From positions 2,108,001 to 2,172,000 of the forward strand of contig NZ_CP014164.1 of the NCBI RefSeq assembly GCF_001543285.1: DNA of 64,000 nt, written 5' to 3'. A program made the position numbers and the translations under genes. Source of the stretch: Aerococcus viridans (GTDB lineage Bacteria > Bacillota > Bacilli > Lactobacillales > Aerococcaceae). This document shows positions 19,253-27,726 of the stretch, piece by piece (position 1 is the first letter of the stretch; the number at the start of each line of letters is the position of its first letter). The notes below the pieces were generated by a model. The model ran no database searches, was not told the origin of the DNA, and saw only the letters and a list, made by a program, of their open reading frames with translations.

Positions 19253-20440
19253 TTATCTAGTCATTGCTAGAGTGTTATTAACTCCATTGGTGAAAACTAT
19301 TTGATGTAAATCAATTCCCCCTACATTAAAGTTAGCTGCACATGCAAGTAAATATAATCTCCACATTCTTACAAAACGTTCATCGAACATCTCTTTAACA
19401 GTATCTTCTTCTTTAGTAAAGTTATCATGCCAACAAAGTAATGTTTTAATATAATGTCTTCTTAGACTTTCAACATCAATTACATTAAAATCTCTGTCAA
19501 CACCTTTAAATATTATTTCCCTTAGGCTCGGTATAACTCCACCTGGAAATATATATTTATCCATCCACTTGTCTGTTCCACTTTCTTTGCCACCACTTAT
19601 GAAGTGTAATAAAAACACTCCTTTTGTTTTTAATACAGCCTTTACATTGTCTAAAAACAAACCATAATTTTCATTTCCTACATGTTCTATCATGCCTACA
19701 CTTACTACTCTATCAAATAATAGTTTTGAATCTTTAAGATCTCTGTAATCCATCAATTTGACATCTAACCGATCCTCAAGACCTTCTTCTTCAATTCTAC
19801 TTTTAAATCCCTTGTACTGTTCTTGACTTAATGTGATGCCTGTTCCTTTTATATTGTATTTTTTAGCTGCTACTATTAACAAGTCACCCCATCCACATCC
19901 AATATCTAGTAAAGACATACCATCTTTTAATTGTAATTTATTAATTATGTGATTTACTTTATTAGATTGGGCTTGATAAAGAGTGTCATCTGGATTTTTA
20001 AAATAAGCACAAGAATAATTCATAGTCTCATCTAACCATAATTTATAAAAATCATTTCCCAAATCATAGTGTGATTTTACTTCTTGTTCTTGCTTTTCCT
20101 TGGATACATCATTTCTCCTAGGTTCATTTTTTTCTAATGTTTTAATTTTTTCCAACAATTCTTTTCTTATGTGCATTATCATACTAAGGCATTTGTAAAG
20201 ATCTCCCTCCACTTCTATTTTCTTGTCCATATATGCTTCACCAAGTACTATAGATGGATCTTTTAAAAAATCTTTTTTGTTAAATGATTCATTTAATATA
20301 ATTGTAAACCCTACTTCTCCCTCTCCAACTTTTATTTCTTCTTTTGATTTGTCATTAAATACTATTTTAAAACTCTCTTCGAATAATTCTCTAGGATAAG
20401 TATCGAGAAATTTTTTTACTGCCATTTTTTCTACTAACAA
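19253..20440 (-). CDS. cfa: Cyclopropane-fatty-acyl-phospholipid synthase
   Basis: SAM-dependent enzyme that adds a methylene bridge to unsaturated acyl chains of membrane phospholipids. In this 395-aa protein the lipid-side block YDLGNDFY is at 125-132, the SAM motif LDIGCGWGD at 178-186, EHVG follows at about residue 252, and the C-terminal RRHYIKTLLCWHDNF block is present. A TTG start at 20440 is chosen because AAAGGAG (20449-20455) sits eight bases before it; the ATG five codons later is too far. Codon use is extremely AT-rich and Lys/Ile/Asn-heavy compared with neighbours, suggesting transfer from a clostridium-like donor. A strong promoter with a cre site precedes it. Confidence 0.92.
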   Translation of the reverse strand: MLVEKMAVKKFLDTYPRELFEESFKIVFNDKSKEEIKVGEGEVGFTIILNESFNKKDFLKDPSIVLGEAYMDKKIEVEGDLYKCLSMIMHIRKELLEKIKTLEKNEPRRNDVSKEKQEQEVKSHYDLGNDFYKLWLDETMNYSCAYFKNPDDTLYQAQSNKVNHIINKLQLKDGMSLLDIGCGWGDLLIVAAKKYNIKGTGITLSQEQYKGFKSRIEEEGLEDRLDVKLMDYRDLKDSKLLFDRVVSVGMIEHVGNENYGLFLDNVKAVLKTKGVFLLHFISGGKESGTDKWMDKYIFPGGVIPSLREIIFKGVDRDFNVIDVESLRRHYIKTLLCWHDNFTKEEDTVKEMFDERFVRMWRLYLLACAANFNVGGIDLHQIVFTNGVNNTLAMTR

Positions 20441-20529
20441 TTATTTCACTCCTTTACCTTTATTTTTACAAGACTATTAATAATTTACCCAATTATATGG
20501 ACTTTATCCTTGTTCTTTATCTAATTGCA

Positions 20530-20558
20530 ATATTATCTCTAGTTGTAAGCGTTGTCAA
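20530..20558 (-). promoter_or_regulatory. cfa promoter with overlapping CcpA cre site
   Basis: On the minus strand TTGACA (20553-20558) and TAATAT (20530-20535) are separated by 17 bases. The plus-strand word TGTAAGCGTTGTCA (20544-20557) matches the cre consensus TGWAANCGNTNWCA at every fixed position and covers the -35 and spacer, so CcpA repression is expected. A weaker cre-like palindrome lies at about 20566-20580. Confidence 0.8.
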
Positions 20559-20643
20559 CAAATTTCGTAAACGTTTTCTAAATATTTTTAAAGCTATAAA
20601 TACCAAATCACTTTCAGACAAAAAATTCTGCATAATATAGAGA

Positions 20644-20668
20644 AATCACCCAGCTGAACTAGGTGATT
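20644..20668. terminator. Terminator of the ABC exporter operon
   Basis: AATCACC pairs with GGTGATT around an 11-base centre that is itself partly paired. T-rich sequence follows on both strands. It lies 10 bases beyond the permease stop codon at 20679. Confidence 0.65.
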
Positions 20669-20678
20669 CTTTATTCTT

Positions 20679-21488
20679 CTATTTCAATGTTCCTTGGCTC
20701 ATATTTGTAAATCGTTTAAAGCCAAAGTAAGCCATAATAAATGCTACAACAACCATACCAACCAGACTCATCATAATTGGGAAGCTTGGTAGTTGCGGTG
20801 TTAAAACGTACCGAATAGCTTCATTTACATATACTAACGGGTTAATCAGTACAAGGTATTGGAACCAAGGAGTGGCTTCTAGTGCTTGCCAAGTAAAGAA
20901 TACGCCACCCGTAAAGACTAGGGGCATTAGGAAACCAGGGAACATCGCAGCAATTTGATGTGGTTTTACAATTGTCCCTACCAATAACCCTAAACTTGCA
21001 GAAGTAATTCCTGCTAAAACGAGAATTAATAAGAATAAAGGTAAGTCATCCAACGTCATTTGAATATTTAAATTTGTGCCCATGAATAAAAGGGAAATTG
21101 GCAAAACGATTAACGCGCCAATCCAAGATTCTAGTATACCTACAAACATTTTAGATAATGCAATAATTCTAACATCAACTGGTGCTAATAAACGGTCCTC
21201 AATCGCTCGTGTATTATTGAAATCCATTGATAAAGGAATGGCAGTTCCATGAATACCAGTAATAACTAAACTCATCCCTACCATACCCGGAAACATTTGA
21301 TTAGGGAAAGACTCATCTAATATACCAATTCTAGGTAAAATATATCCGTATAGAAGAATCAAAACAAATGGTAGCATGGCCACACGGAAAATAAACTCAC
21401 CTTTATCACGCCATTGAATTACCAAGTCTCGTTTTACCATAGCCTTAAAAGCTGTCCACGAAATATTATTTGTTCGTTTACTCGCCAT
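20679..21488 (-). CDS. ABC-2 type exporter permease (DrrB-like)
   Basis: A 269-aa integral membrane subunit with about six spans, beginning at about residues 33-52 (FRVAMLPFVLILLYGYILP). The NNTRAIEDRLLAPV segment at about 92-105 is the cytoplasmic coupling region typical of daunorubicin-resistance-type ABC-2 permeases. The ATG overlaps the stop of the ATPase gene by one base (TAATG), with AAGGAGG upstream, so the two subunits are translationally coupled. The pair forms a minimal exporter; the substrate may be a drug, lipid or peptide and is not evident. Operators upstream of the ATPase gene suggest inducible expression. Confidence 0.88.
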   Translation of the reverse strand: MASKRTNNISWTAFKAMVKRDLVIQWRDKGEFIFRVAMLPFVLILLYGYILPRIGILDESFPNQMFPGMVGMSLVITGIHGTAIPLSMDFNNTRAIEDRLLAPVDVRIIALSKMFVGILESWIGALIVLPISLLFMGTNLNIQMTLDDLPLFLLILVLAGITSASLGLLVGTIVKPHQIAAMFPGFLMPLVFTGGVFFTWQALEATPWFQYLVLINPLVYVNEAIRYVLTPQLPSFPIMMSLVGMVVVAFIMAYFGFKRFTNMSQGTLK

Positions 21489-22447
21489 TATTTAACCTCC
21501 TTGTCTTCAGTTAAGTATATAAACACATCATTTAATGAAGTTGAGCTTAATCTAATATCCTCTAATTGCGTGTCCAATTGATTAACCCAATTCAAGATAG
21601 CATTTAAATCTGGTGCCTCATGTTCTGGATATAACTGAAGGATCCCATCTTGAATATCTGCATGATGAATGCCTGGTAGTTCATTAGCTTGGTTGGCGTA
21701 TGCCTCTTTTAATTCACTCAGTTGAATGTACACAATTTTATTGGAAGGCATCATTTTCTTCAGATTTTCTACTGTGTCAATCGCCTTAATTTCTCCTTGA
21801 CTGACTATCGCAACGGTATCTGCAAGTTGTTCAGGCTCCTCCATATAGTGAGTGGTTAGGAAGATTGTGGTTCCTTGACGATTTAATTCAAGCATTTGCT
21901 CCCACAAAATTTCGCGATAAGCTGGATCTAATCCAGTAGTTGGTTCATCTAAAAAGATAATTTCTGGATTATGCATAATCGCCCGTGCAATTTTTAACCG
22001 TTGTGCCATTCCACCAGAATATGAAGCTACGTAATCATTTTGTCTGTCAGTTAATCCAAATTTTTCGAGTAATTCATCCGCCCGGTTATTGGCCGTCTCT
22101 TCATCCATTCCAAAGTAACGGGCATGGTAAATTAAGTTTTCTCTTGCAGTTAACCCTCTATCTAAATTATTATGTTGGGCAACTACCCCAATTTTTAAAC
22201 GAGCCGCAGCTGGATTTTTAGTAAGAGATTCTCCATCCACAAAAATCTCTCCAGAGGAAGGTTGCAATTGAGTTGTTAACATATTAATAGTCGTTGATTT
22301 TCCTGCACCATTAGGTCCTAAGAAACCATAAATTTCCCCACGTTTAATTGCTATAGAAATACCCTTTACTGCTTCATAAGGTTTACCAGAAGCTGTTGGA
22401 TAAGCTTTTTTAAGGTTTTCCGTTCTTAAAATAATATCTGACATCAT
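21488..22447 (-). CDS. ABC exporter ATP-binding protein (DrrA-like)
   Basis: The nucleotide-binding subunit of the exporter, about 320 aa. Walker A is GPNGAGKST, the Q-loop VVAQHNN, the signature YSGGMAQRLKIA and Walker B IIFLDEPTTGLD, followed by the switch TTHYMEE. The C-terminal region after about residue 220 (KKMMPSNKIVYIQL and onward) is the usual DrrA regulatory extension. The frame opens at a GTG at 22453, but AAGGAG overlaps that codon. The ATG at 22447 or 22444 is the credible start. A palindromic operator lies just upstream. Confidence 0.9.
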   Translation of the reverse strand: MMSDIILRTENLKKAYPTASGKPYEAVKGISIAIKRGEIYGFLGPNGAGKSTTINMLTTQLQPSSGEIFVDGESLTKNPAAARLKIGVVAQHNNLDRGLTARENLIYHARYFGMDEETANNRADELLEKFGLTDRQNDYVASYSGGMAQRLKIARAIMHNPEIIFLDEPTTGLDPAYREILWEQMLELNRQGTTIFLTTHYMEEPEQLADTVAIVSQGEIKAIDTVENLKKMMPSNKIVYIQLSELKEAYANQANELPGIHHADIQDGILQLYPEHEAPDLNAILNWVNQLDTQLEDIRLSSTSLNDVFIYLTEDKEVK

Positions 22448-22560
22448 AAACACTCCTTTTCTGTTTACATTTGTAGTTATATAGTTTACATATGTAAACG
22501 ATTAAAATCAAGTATAATACCTATTTTTTTCGATATAAATTTATATCAGGCAAGTCATTA
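22448..22560 (-). promoter_or_regulatory. Operator region of the ABC exporter
   Basis: A perfect 16-bp palindrome GTTTACATATGTAAAC lies at 22484-22499. A related imperfect copy, GTTTACATTTGTAGTT, is at 22463-22478. The pair, 21 bp apart centre to centre, resembles a TetR-type operator. A further perfect palindrome GATATAAATTTATATC is at 22532-22547. A possible -10 (TATACT, minus strand) lies between them. No TetR gene is nearby. Confidence 0.55.
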
Positions 22561-22810
22561 GACCATGGCTAAGGACGGTCCCACTGCATTGAAGGCAATG
22601 ATAGGAAGTGTATAGCCGAGGCTAAATAACTCTGAAATCGAGCGCAAGAAGGCAGAAGCCAAAGTCGAGTAATAACTTTCTAAATTTGCACTATAGTCGG
22701 GCTCACTCGACCAGCTCAAGTCCACTTCAGACTATGTTGCATCACACTTCGTGTGATACTACCATAACCTTCCAGTGTTTTTGAGCTTAGCGGTCTCGTT
22801 CGCACCCTTA
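22561..22810 (-). repeat. Hairpin-rich intergenic repeat region between ilvA and the ABC exporter
   Basis: This non-coding stretch holds several hairpins (for example CATTG-AAGG-CAATG and TAGCC-GA-GGCTA) and the structured element at 22709-22795. The word TCGCACCCTTA is at 22800-22810. It shares CGTCCTTAGCC and TGAAATCGAG with the ISL3 tail, which may point to related repeat material. No coding sequence was seen here, nor in 22843-23005 apart from a hairpin with TAGATTGC arms near 22890. Confidence 0.45.
22709..22795 (-). ncRNA. Structured intergenic element, copy 2 (possible ncRNA or RNA-level repeat)
   Basis: It has the same architecture as 8808-8899. P1 pairs GACC (22709-22712) with GGTC (22792-22795). 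After a 4-base bulge, P2 pairs AGCTCAA (22713-22719) with TTGAGCT (22781-22787). P3 is GACTATG (22730-22736) with CATAACC (22763-22769), and P4 is TCACAC (22742-22747) with GTGTGA (22751-22756). P3 pairs fully only as minus-strand RNA, where two positions become G-U; on the plus strand they are A-C mismatches. Internal-loop sequences match copy 1. Confidence 0.6.
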
Positions 22811-22814
22811 AACA

Positions 22815-22842
22815 AAAAAACACCCTCATCGCTTTGAGGGTG
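22815..22842 (-). terminator. Terminator of the ilv operon
   Basis: CACCCTCA (22821-22828) pairs with TGAGGGTG (22835-22842). On the minus strand the stem is followed by seven T. It lies about 165 bp after the ilvA stop codon. Confidence 0.85.
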
Positions 22843-23005
22843 AAAAAGGAAAAAACAAAAATGAAAGGATGATGCAATCTATTAGAGGTCTAGATTGCCT
22901 CAAAAACATTATAGCATGGTTCAAATAAAAATGAAAGCCTTTTTATGAAACGTTTTCAACGTTGGTATTATAGGATTTCCCTATCATTTGTGACCCAGCG
23001 AGTCA

Positions 23006-24283
23006 TTAGACTAAAAATTCATATAATGTCGGATTTTCAGATACCGAAATGTAATTGGCGTCGAAATTTTTCAACCTTTCTAATAAACCGGGTAGGGTTT
23101 CATAATCACCCAGCAGGATACCGACTAGAGCTGGGCCATTTGACCTGGAAATTTTCTTGGTATATTCAAACTTAGCGATATCATCGTCCGGCCCTAAAAC
23201 GTCTGTTACAAATTCTCTTAATGCACCTGGTCGTTGCGGGAAATTCACTACAAAATACTGTTTAGTTCCTGAATAAATCAATGCTTTTTCCTCAATTTCG
23301 GCCATGCGGTTGATGTCGTTATTACCACCAGAAATGATGCAGACAACTGTTTTGCCAACAAGGTCTTCAGCCATATTATCTAGGGCAGATACGGTCAAGG
23401 CACCTGAAGGTTCGGCTACGATGGCTTGCTTGGTGTACAAGTCAATGATAGTACCCGCAATCTTACCTTCTTCGACTGTTTCAATGCGGTCGATATTGTC
23501 TTTCGCATATTGGAAGGTGATGTCCCCTACCTTACCAACCGCTGTACCATCCGCGAATTTGTTCACTTTCTCAAGTGCTGTCGGCTGACCTTGGTCAAGG
23601 GCTAGTTTCATGGATGCTGCACCGGCTGGTTCAACACCAACAATTTTGGTTTCAGGCATGGCTTCACGGACATATGCAGAAACACCAGAAATCAATCCAC
23701 CCCCACCGATAGGCACTAAGACATAGTCGGCAGTTTCCCCATCGGCAGTTAGGCTGTGGTGGATTTCAACAGCTAATGACCCTTGGCCTGCAATGACATT
23801 TTCATCATCGTAAGGTTCAATAAAGGTCATCTGGTTTTCAGCACCAAATTCATGCGCAGCTTGGCTACACTCATCGAAAGTATCTCCTTCAATCACAATA
23901 TTCACATAGTCGCCACCAAAATATTTTACTTGGTTAATTTTTTGAGCGGGTGTCGTATTCGGCATATAAATCGTTGCCATTACTTGCTTTTCGTTACAAG
24001 CAAAGGCTACCCCTTGGGCGTGGTTGCCGGCTGAGGCACAGATAACACCTTTAGCTAGATCTTTTTCACTGAGTTCACTAATTGAATAGTAGGCACCTCT
24101 TAATTTAAATGAACGCACAACTTGCAAGTCCTCACGTTTCAAATAAATGTTGGCCTTATACTTATCAGATAAATATTGATCATATTGTAAAGGTGTCTGC
24201 TTGACGACCGACTGTAATTTTTTGTAGGCACCCAGTACCTTCTCCTTATTGACACTTTTGACCATGTAGTATCCCTCTCTCAT
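23006..24283 (-). CDS. ilvA: Threonine dehydratase (biosynthetic threonine deaminase)
   Basis: PLP enzyme that converts threonine to 2-oxobutyrate, the first step of isoleucine synthesis. The PLP lysine is Lys60 in SFKLRGA, the phosphate-binding glycine loop is GGGGLISG, and SAGNHAQG is present. The C-terminal part from about residue 335 (YFVVNFPQRPGALREFV) is one ACT-like regulatory domain, so feedback control by isoleucine is likely. The frame opens at 24283, but the ATG at 24265 has AGAGGG at good spacing and may be the true start. It is the last gene of ilvB-ilvN-ilvC-ilvA. High confidence. Confidence 0.94.
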   Translation of the reverse strand: MREGYYMVKSVNKEKVLGAYKKLQSVVKQTPLQYDQYLSDKYKANIYLKREDLQVVRSFKLRGAYYSISELSEKDLAKGVICASAGNHAQGVAFACNEKQVMATIYMPNTTPAQKINQVKYFGGDYVNIVIEGDTFDECSQAAHEFGAENQMTFIEPYDDENVIAGQGSLAVEIHHSLTADGETADYVLVPIGGGGLISGVSAYVREAMPETKIVGVEPAGAASMKLALDQGQPTALEKVNKFADGTAVGKVGDITFQYAKDNIDRIETVEEGKIAGTIIDLYTKQAIVAEPSGALTVSALDNMAEDLVGKTVVCIISGGNNDINRMAEIEEKALIYSGTKQYFVVNFPQRPGALREFVTDVLGPDDDIAKFEYTKKISRSNGPALVGILLGDYETLPGLLERLKNFDANYISVSENPTLYEFLV

Positions 24284-24315
24284 CTTGACCCTTTTTGATT
24301 GGCTTGCCGCCAGTT

Positions 24316-25365
<1,050 letters not shown>

Positions 25366-25389
25366 TCAATTCTTTGAAAAATAGCCATC

Positions 25390-25644
25390 CTAGCCAAGCT
25401 CAGATGGGTCTAACAGTGTTGCACTCACCACATCCACTTGCTTCAATAATTGTCTGGTCAAAAGAGTCGCCGCTTCCAAATCTTGGAAATTAATCCCTAT
25501 CGTTATATAGGAAATCGCCGGATCGTCCGCCCCTGCTAGGGTTAAAGTGTCAATGTTATAACGCGGTTTAAGGACAACTTGTGTCACCCGGTTTAAAACA
25601 CCAGGCCTATTCACTACTTTTAATCGGATAAATTGAAAGATCAT
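25390..25644 (-). CDS. ilvN: Acetolactate synthase small (regulatory) subunit, short form
   Basis: An 84-aa protein consisting essentially of one ACT domain (LKVVNRPGVLNRVTQVVLKP, then a central YITIGIN strand). It would bind valine and regulate the catalytic subunit IlvB. Many IlvN/IlvH proteins are about 160 aa with a second C-terminal domain; this one is of the short type. Its ATG overlaps the last four bases of ilvB, so the two subunits are translationally coupled. The position between ilvB and ilvC settles the identity. Confidence 0.9.
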   Translation of the reverse strand: MIFQFIRLKVVNRPGVLNRVTQVVLKPRYNIDTLTLAGADDPAISYITIGINFQDLEAATLLTRQLLKQVDVVSATLLDPSELG

Positions 25645-27341
25645 GATAAGCCCTCCATTTCATTATTTGCCTTACCAGATGGCACCATCGGGGTAACCCG
25701 TTCGTACTTATCAATCAAGACTTCTAATACATAAGCCCCATCATAAGCCAACATCTCATCTACCGCCGCCTGCATATCCGCTGGGTCCGTTACCTTAGCC
25801 GCCTTCACGCCTAAAGCTTCCGACAACTTCACGAAGTCTGGCAAGCTCGATCCAAATTCAGAATGTGAATAACGGTCTGAATAGAAAGCATGTTGCCACT
25901 GATGCACCATCCCAAGCACCGTATTATTTAAAATAATAAATTTCGGTTGAATGCCATAATGTTGGATGATATTCAATTCCTGGTTGGTCATTTGGAATCC
26001 CCCGTCACCGATGATCCCTACAACAGGATGTTTCTCATCCGCCGCAAATGCCGCCCCAATCGTTGCCGGCACCCCGTATCCCATAGTACCCAGTCCACCT
26101 GACGTTAAGTTTTGGCCAGGGAATTGGTAAGGATAATACTGGGCAGCCCACATTTGGTGTTGGCCAACGTCGGTCACGATATAGGCCTGACCATCCGTCG
26201 CCTTCCCTAAGTAATCCAGTACCGCTTGTGGTCGAATCGCGTCTGTCATCTCAGGCACCCGAGTAGGATGTAAGGCTTGGTTAGCCGCTTGGTGAGCCAA
26301 CCAGTCCGTCTTATCAGACCAGCCCGCGATAGCTCCTTGTAAAAGGGCCCCCAAAGCCGTTTTAGCATCTGCCAGTAAGGCAATATCTGGTTCCATAATC
26401 TTGCCAATCTCCGCTAAATCAATATCCACGTGGATAATCTTGGCATCCGGCGCAAAATTGTCAGGATTAGAAGCCACCCGGTCATCGAAACGGCTACCAA
26501 TATTTAAGAGACAATCTGTCTCCATCAAGGCCATATTGGCTGCATACGTTCCGTGCATCCCTGCTAGCCCTAAGTTTAGGGGATCATCACTAGCAAGTAA
26601 GCCAATCCCTAGTAGGGTATGGGTTACCGGGATATTGTACTGATGAGCAAAGTCGCGTAGTTCTTGGTGGGCTTCAGATTTCACCACACCGTTCCCTACT
26701 AACAACAAAGGTTTTTCAGCTTGAAGCAAAGCTTCCTTAATCGCAGCTACCGCTCCCAAGTCTACCTCATGATCCATGTTGTAACCTGGTAAATCGAAGC
26801 TATCATCAATATCTTCTAAAGCTACTTCCTGCACGCCGATATCTTTCGGAATATCCACTAAGACAGGTCCTTTACGGCCGGAATTCGCTAAGTAGAAAGC
26901 TTCTTTGATGATACGTGGAATATCTTTAGCATCTTCAACTTGATAGGCATATTTCGTGATTGGCGTCATTAAAGAGACAACGTCGGTTTCCTGAAAGGCG
27001 TCTTTCCCAATACCAGATGTCGTAACCTGGCCCGAAATGACGACTAGAGGCACCGAATCCATCTGCGCTGTCGCCACCGCAGTGACAATATTTGTCGCTC
27101 CCGGTCCACTAGTTGTCACCGCTACACCCACTTGGCCAGCCACACGGGCGTAACCATCAGCCATGTGACCAGCACCTTGTTCATGACGAGCTAAGACGTG
27201 ATTGACATTCTGGCGGAAAAATTCATCATATATATGTAAAGCTGCACCACCAGGATAGCCAAAAATAATCTCTGCCCCTTGATCTCGCAAGGCATTGACG
27301 AGTAATTCCGTTCCTATACTGGTCTTCTTCGTTCTCTCCAC
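25641..27341 (-). CDS. ilvB: Acetolactate synthase large (catalytic) subunit
   Basis: TPP-dependent enzyme that condenses two pyruvates, or pyruvate and 2-oxobutyrate, the committed step of branched-chain amino-acid synthesis. N-terminal marks are GYPGGAALHIYDEF, the catalytic-glutamate region ARHEQGAGHMADGYAR and TSGPGATN. The C-terminal TPP motif is GDGGFQMTNQELNII. The frame is open to 27428, but that would run through the attenuator hairpin. A GTG at 27339-27341 with GGGG seven bases upstream gives a normal 566-aa protein starting VERTKKTSIGTELL. It is the first structural gene of the operon. Confidence 0.94.
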   Translation of the reverse strand: MERTKKTSIGTELLVNALRDQGAEIIFGYPGGAALHIYDEFFRQNVNHVLARHEQGAGHMADGYARVAGQVGVAVTTSGPGATNIVTAVATAQMDSVPLVVISGQVTTSGIGKDAFQETDVVSLMTPITKYAYQVEDAKDIPRIIKEAFYLANSGRKGPVLVDIPKDIGVQEVALEDIDDSFDLPGYNMDHEVDLGAVAAIKEALLQAEKPLLLVGNGVVKSEAHQELRDFAHQYNIPVTHTLLGIGLLASDDPLNLGLAGMHGTYAANMALMETDCLLNIGSRFDDRVASNPDNFAPDAKIIHVDIDLAEIGKIMEPDIALLADAKTALGALLQGAIAGWSDKTDWLAHQAANQALHPTRVPEMTDAIRPQAVLDYLGKATDGQAYIVTDVGQHQMWAAQYYPYQFPGQNLTSGGLGTMGYGVPATIGAAFAADEKHPVVGIIGDGGFQMTNQELNIIQHYGIQPKFIILNNTVLGMVHQWQHAFYSDRYSHSEFGSSLPDFVKLSEALGVKAAKVTDPADMQAAVDEMLAYDGAYVLEVLIDKYERVTPMVPSGKANNEMEGLS

Positions 27342-27392
27342 ATGAGCACCCCATTTCTTTAAAATTTCATTTCCTTGGTATTGAAAGCAATT

Positions 27393-27481
27393 AAAAAGGC
27401 ATCCCACAAACAGTATGTGGGATGCCAAGTCCCACTCAACATCGAATAGGACTCAAATTAACAGTAGTTAATTCCAGTCCT
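27393..27481 (-). promoter_or_regulatory. ilv operon attenuator: terminator and competing leader hairpins
   Basis: On the minus strand a strong terminator pairs GGCATCCCACA with TGTGGGATGCC (plus 27398-27426) and is followed by five T, between the leader peptide and ilvB. Upstream segments can pair alternatively: AGGACT (27476-27481, overlapping the leader stop) with AGTCCT (27448-27453), or AGTCC with GGGACT (27428-27433). GTGGGA next to the terminator can also sequester TCCCAC. This mutual exclusion is the pattern of ribosome-mediated attenuation. Confidence 0.8.
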
Positions 27482-27533
27482 ACGTCACGATAATGACTAC
27501 AATATTAAAATTCGCTTCTTTGAACGATTTCAT
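27480..27533 (-). CDS. ilv leader peptide (17 aa, Ile/Val codon cluster)
   Basis: A short open frame reads MKSFKEANFNIVVIIVT and then stops. Six of the last seven sense codons specify Ile or Val, and the last is Thr. AGAGGAG lies 11 bases before the ATG. The frame sits 26 bases or so downstream of the promoter region and just upstream of alternative hairpins and a terminator, before ilvB. Ribosome stalling at the Ile/Val codons when charged tRNA is scarce would favour readthrough into the operon. The peptide itself probably has no function beyond regulation. Its expression is inferred. Confidence 0.75.
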   Translation of the reverse strand: MKSFKEANFNIVVIIVT

Positions 27534-27578
27534 AATGAGTGAAACTCCTCTCGTCTTTTTGAATGATTCAATAACGAA

Positions 27579-27607
27579 AGTATACTGAGAACTCTTTAAC
27601 TTGTCAA
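27579..27607 (-). promoter_or_regulatory. ilv operon promoter
   Basis: On the minus strand TTGACA (27602-27607) and TATACT (27579-27584) are separated by 17 bases. This is a near-consensus vegetative promoter reading toward the leader peptide. Confidence 0.85.
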
Positions 27608-27726
27608 TGGCTATTTTTAATTGTTTTCTCATTTATATATCTGTAATTCGCCATATTGACTTTCTTACTTGGTATGATAAGTTTAATTTAATAGAATATG
27701 CGACTACATTCAGAAAGGACACGCCC

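Noticed and set aside
22860..22900. Very short leader frame (MKG) with hairpin after the ilv terminator
   Set aside because: Three codons with no downstream plus-strand gene; no function can be supported.
22940..22975. cre site near TGAAACGTTTTCA
   Set aside because: It is one base short of the 14-base consensus and lies downstream of the ilv terminator with no promoter nearby.
27339..27560. T-box leader for the ilv operon
   Set aside because: No T-box sequence (AGGGTGGNACCGCG-like) is present; a leader peptide with Ile/Val codons is.
27601..27726. Upstream extension of the ABC ATPase reading frame
   Set aside because: It overlaps the ilv promoter and lacks a ribosome binding site; the GTG at 27727 has AAAGGA at correct spacing and begins at the domain edge.
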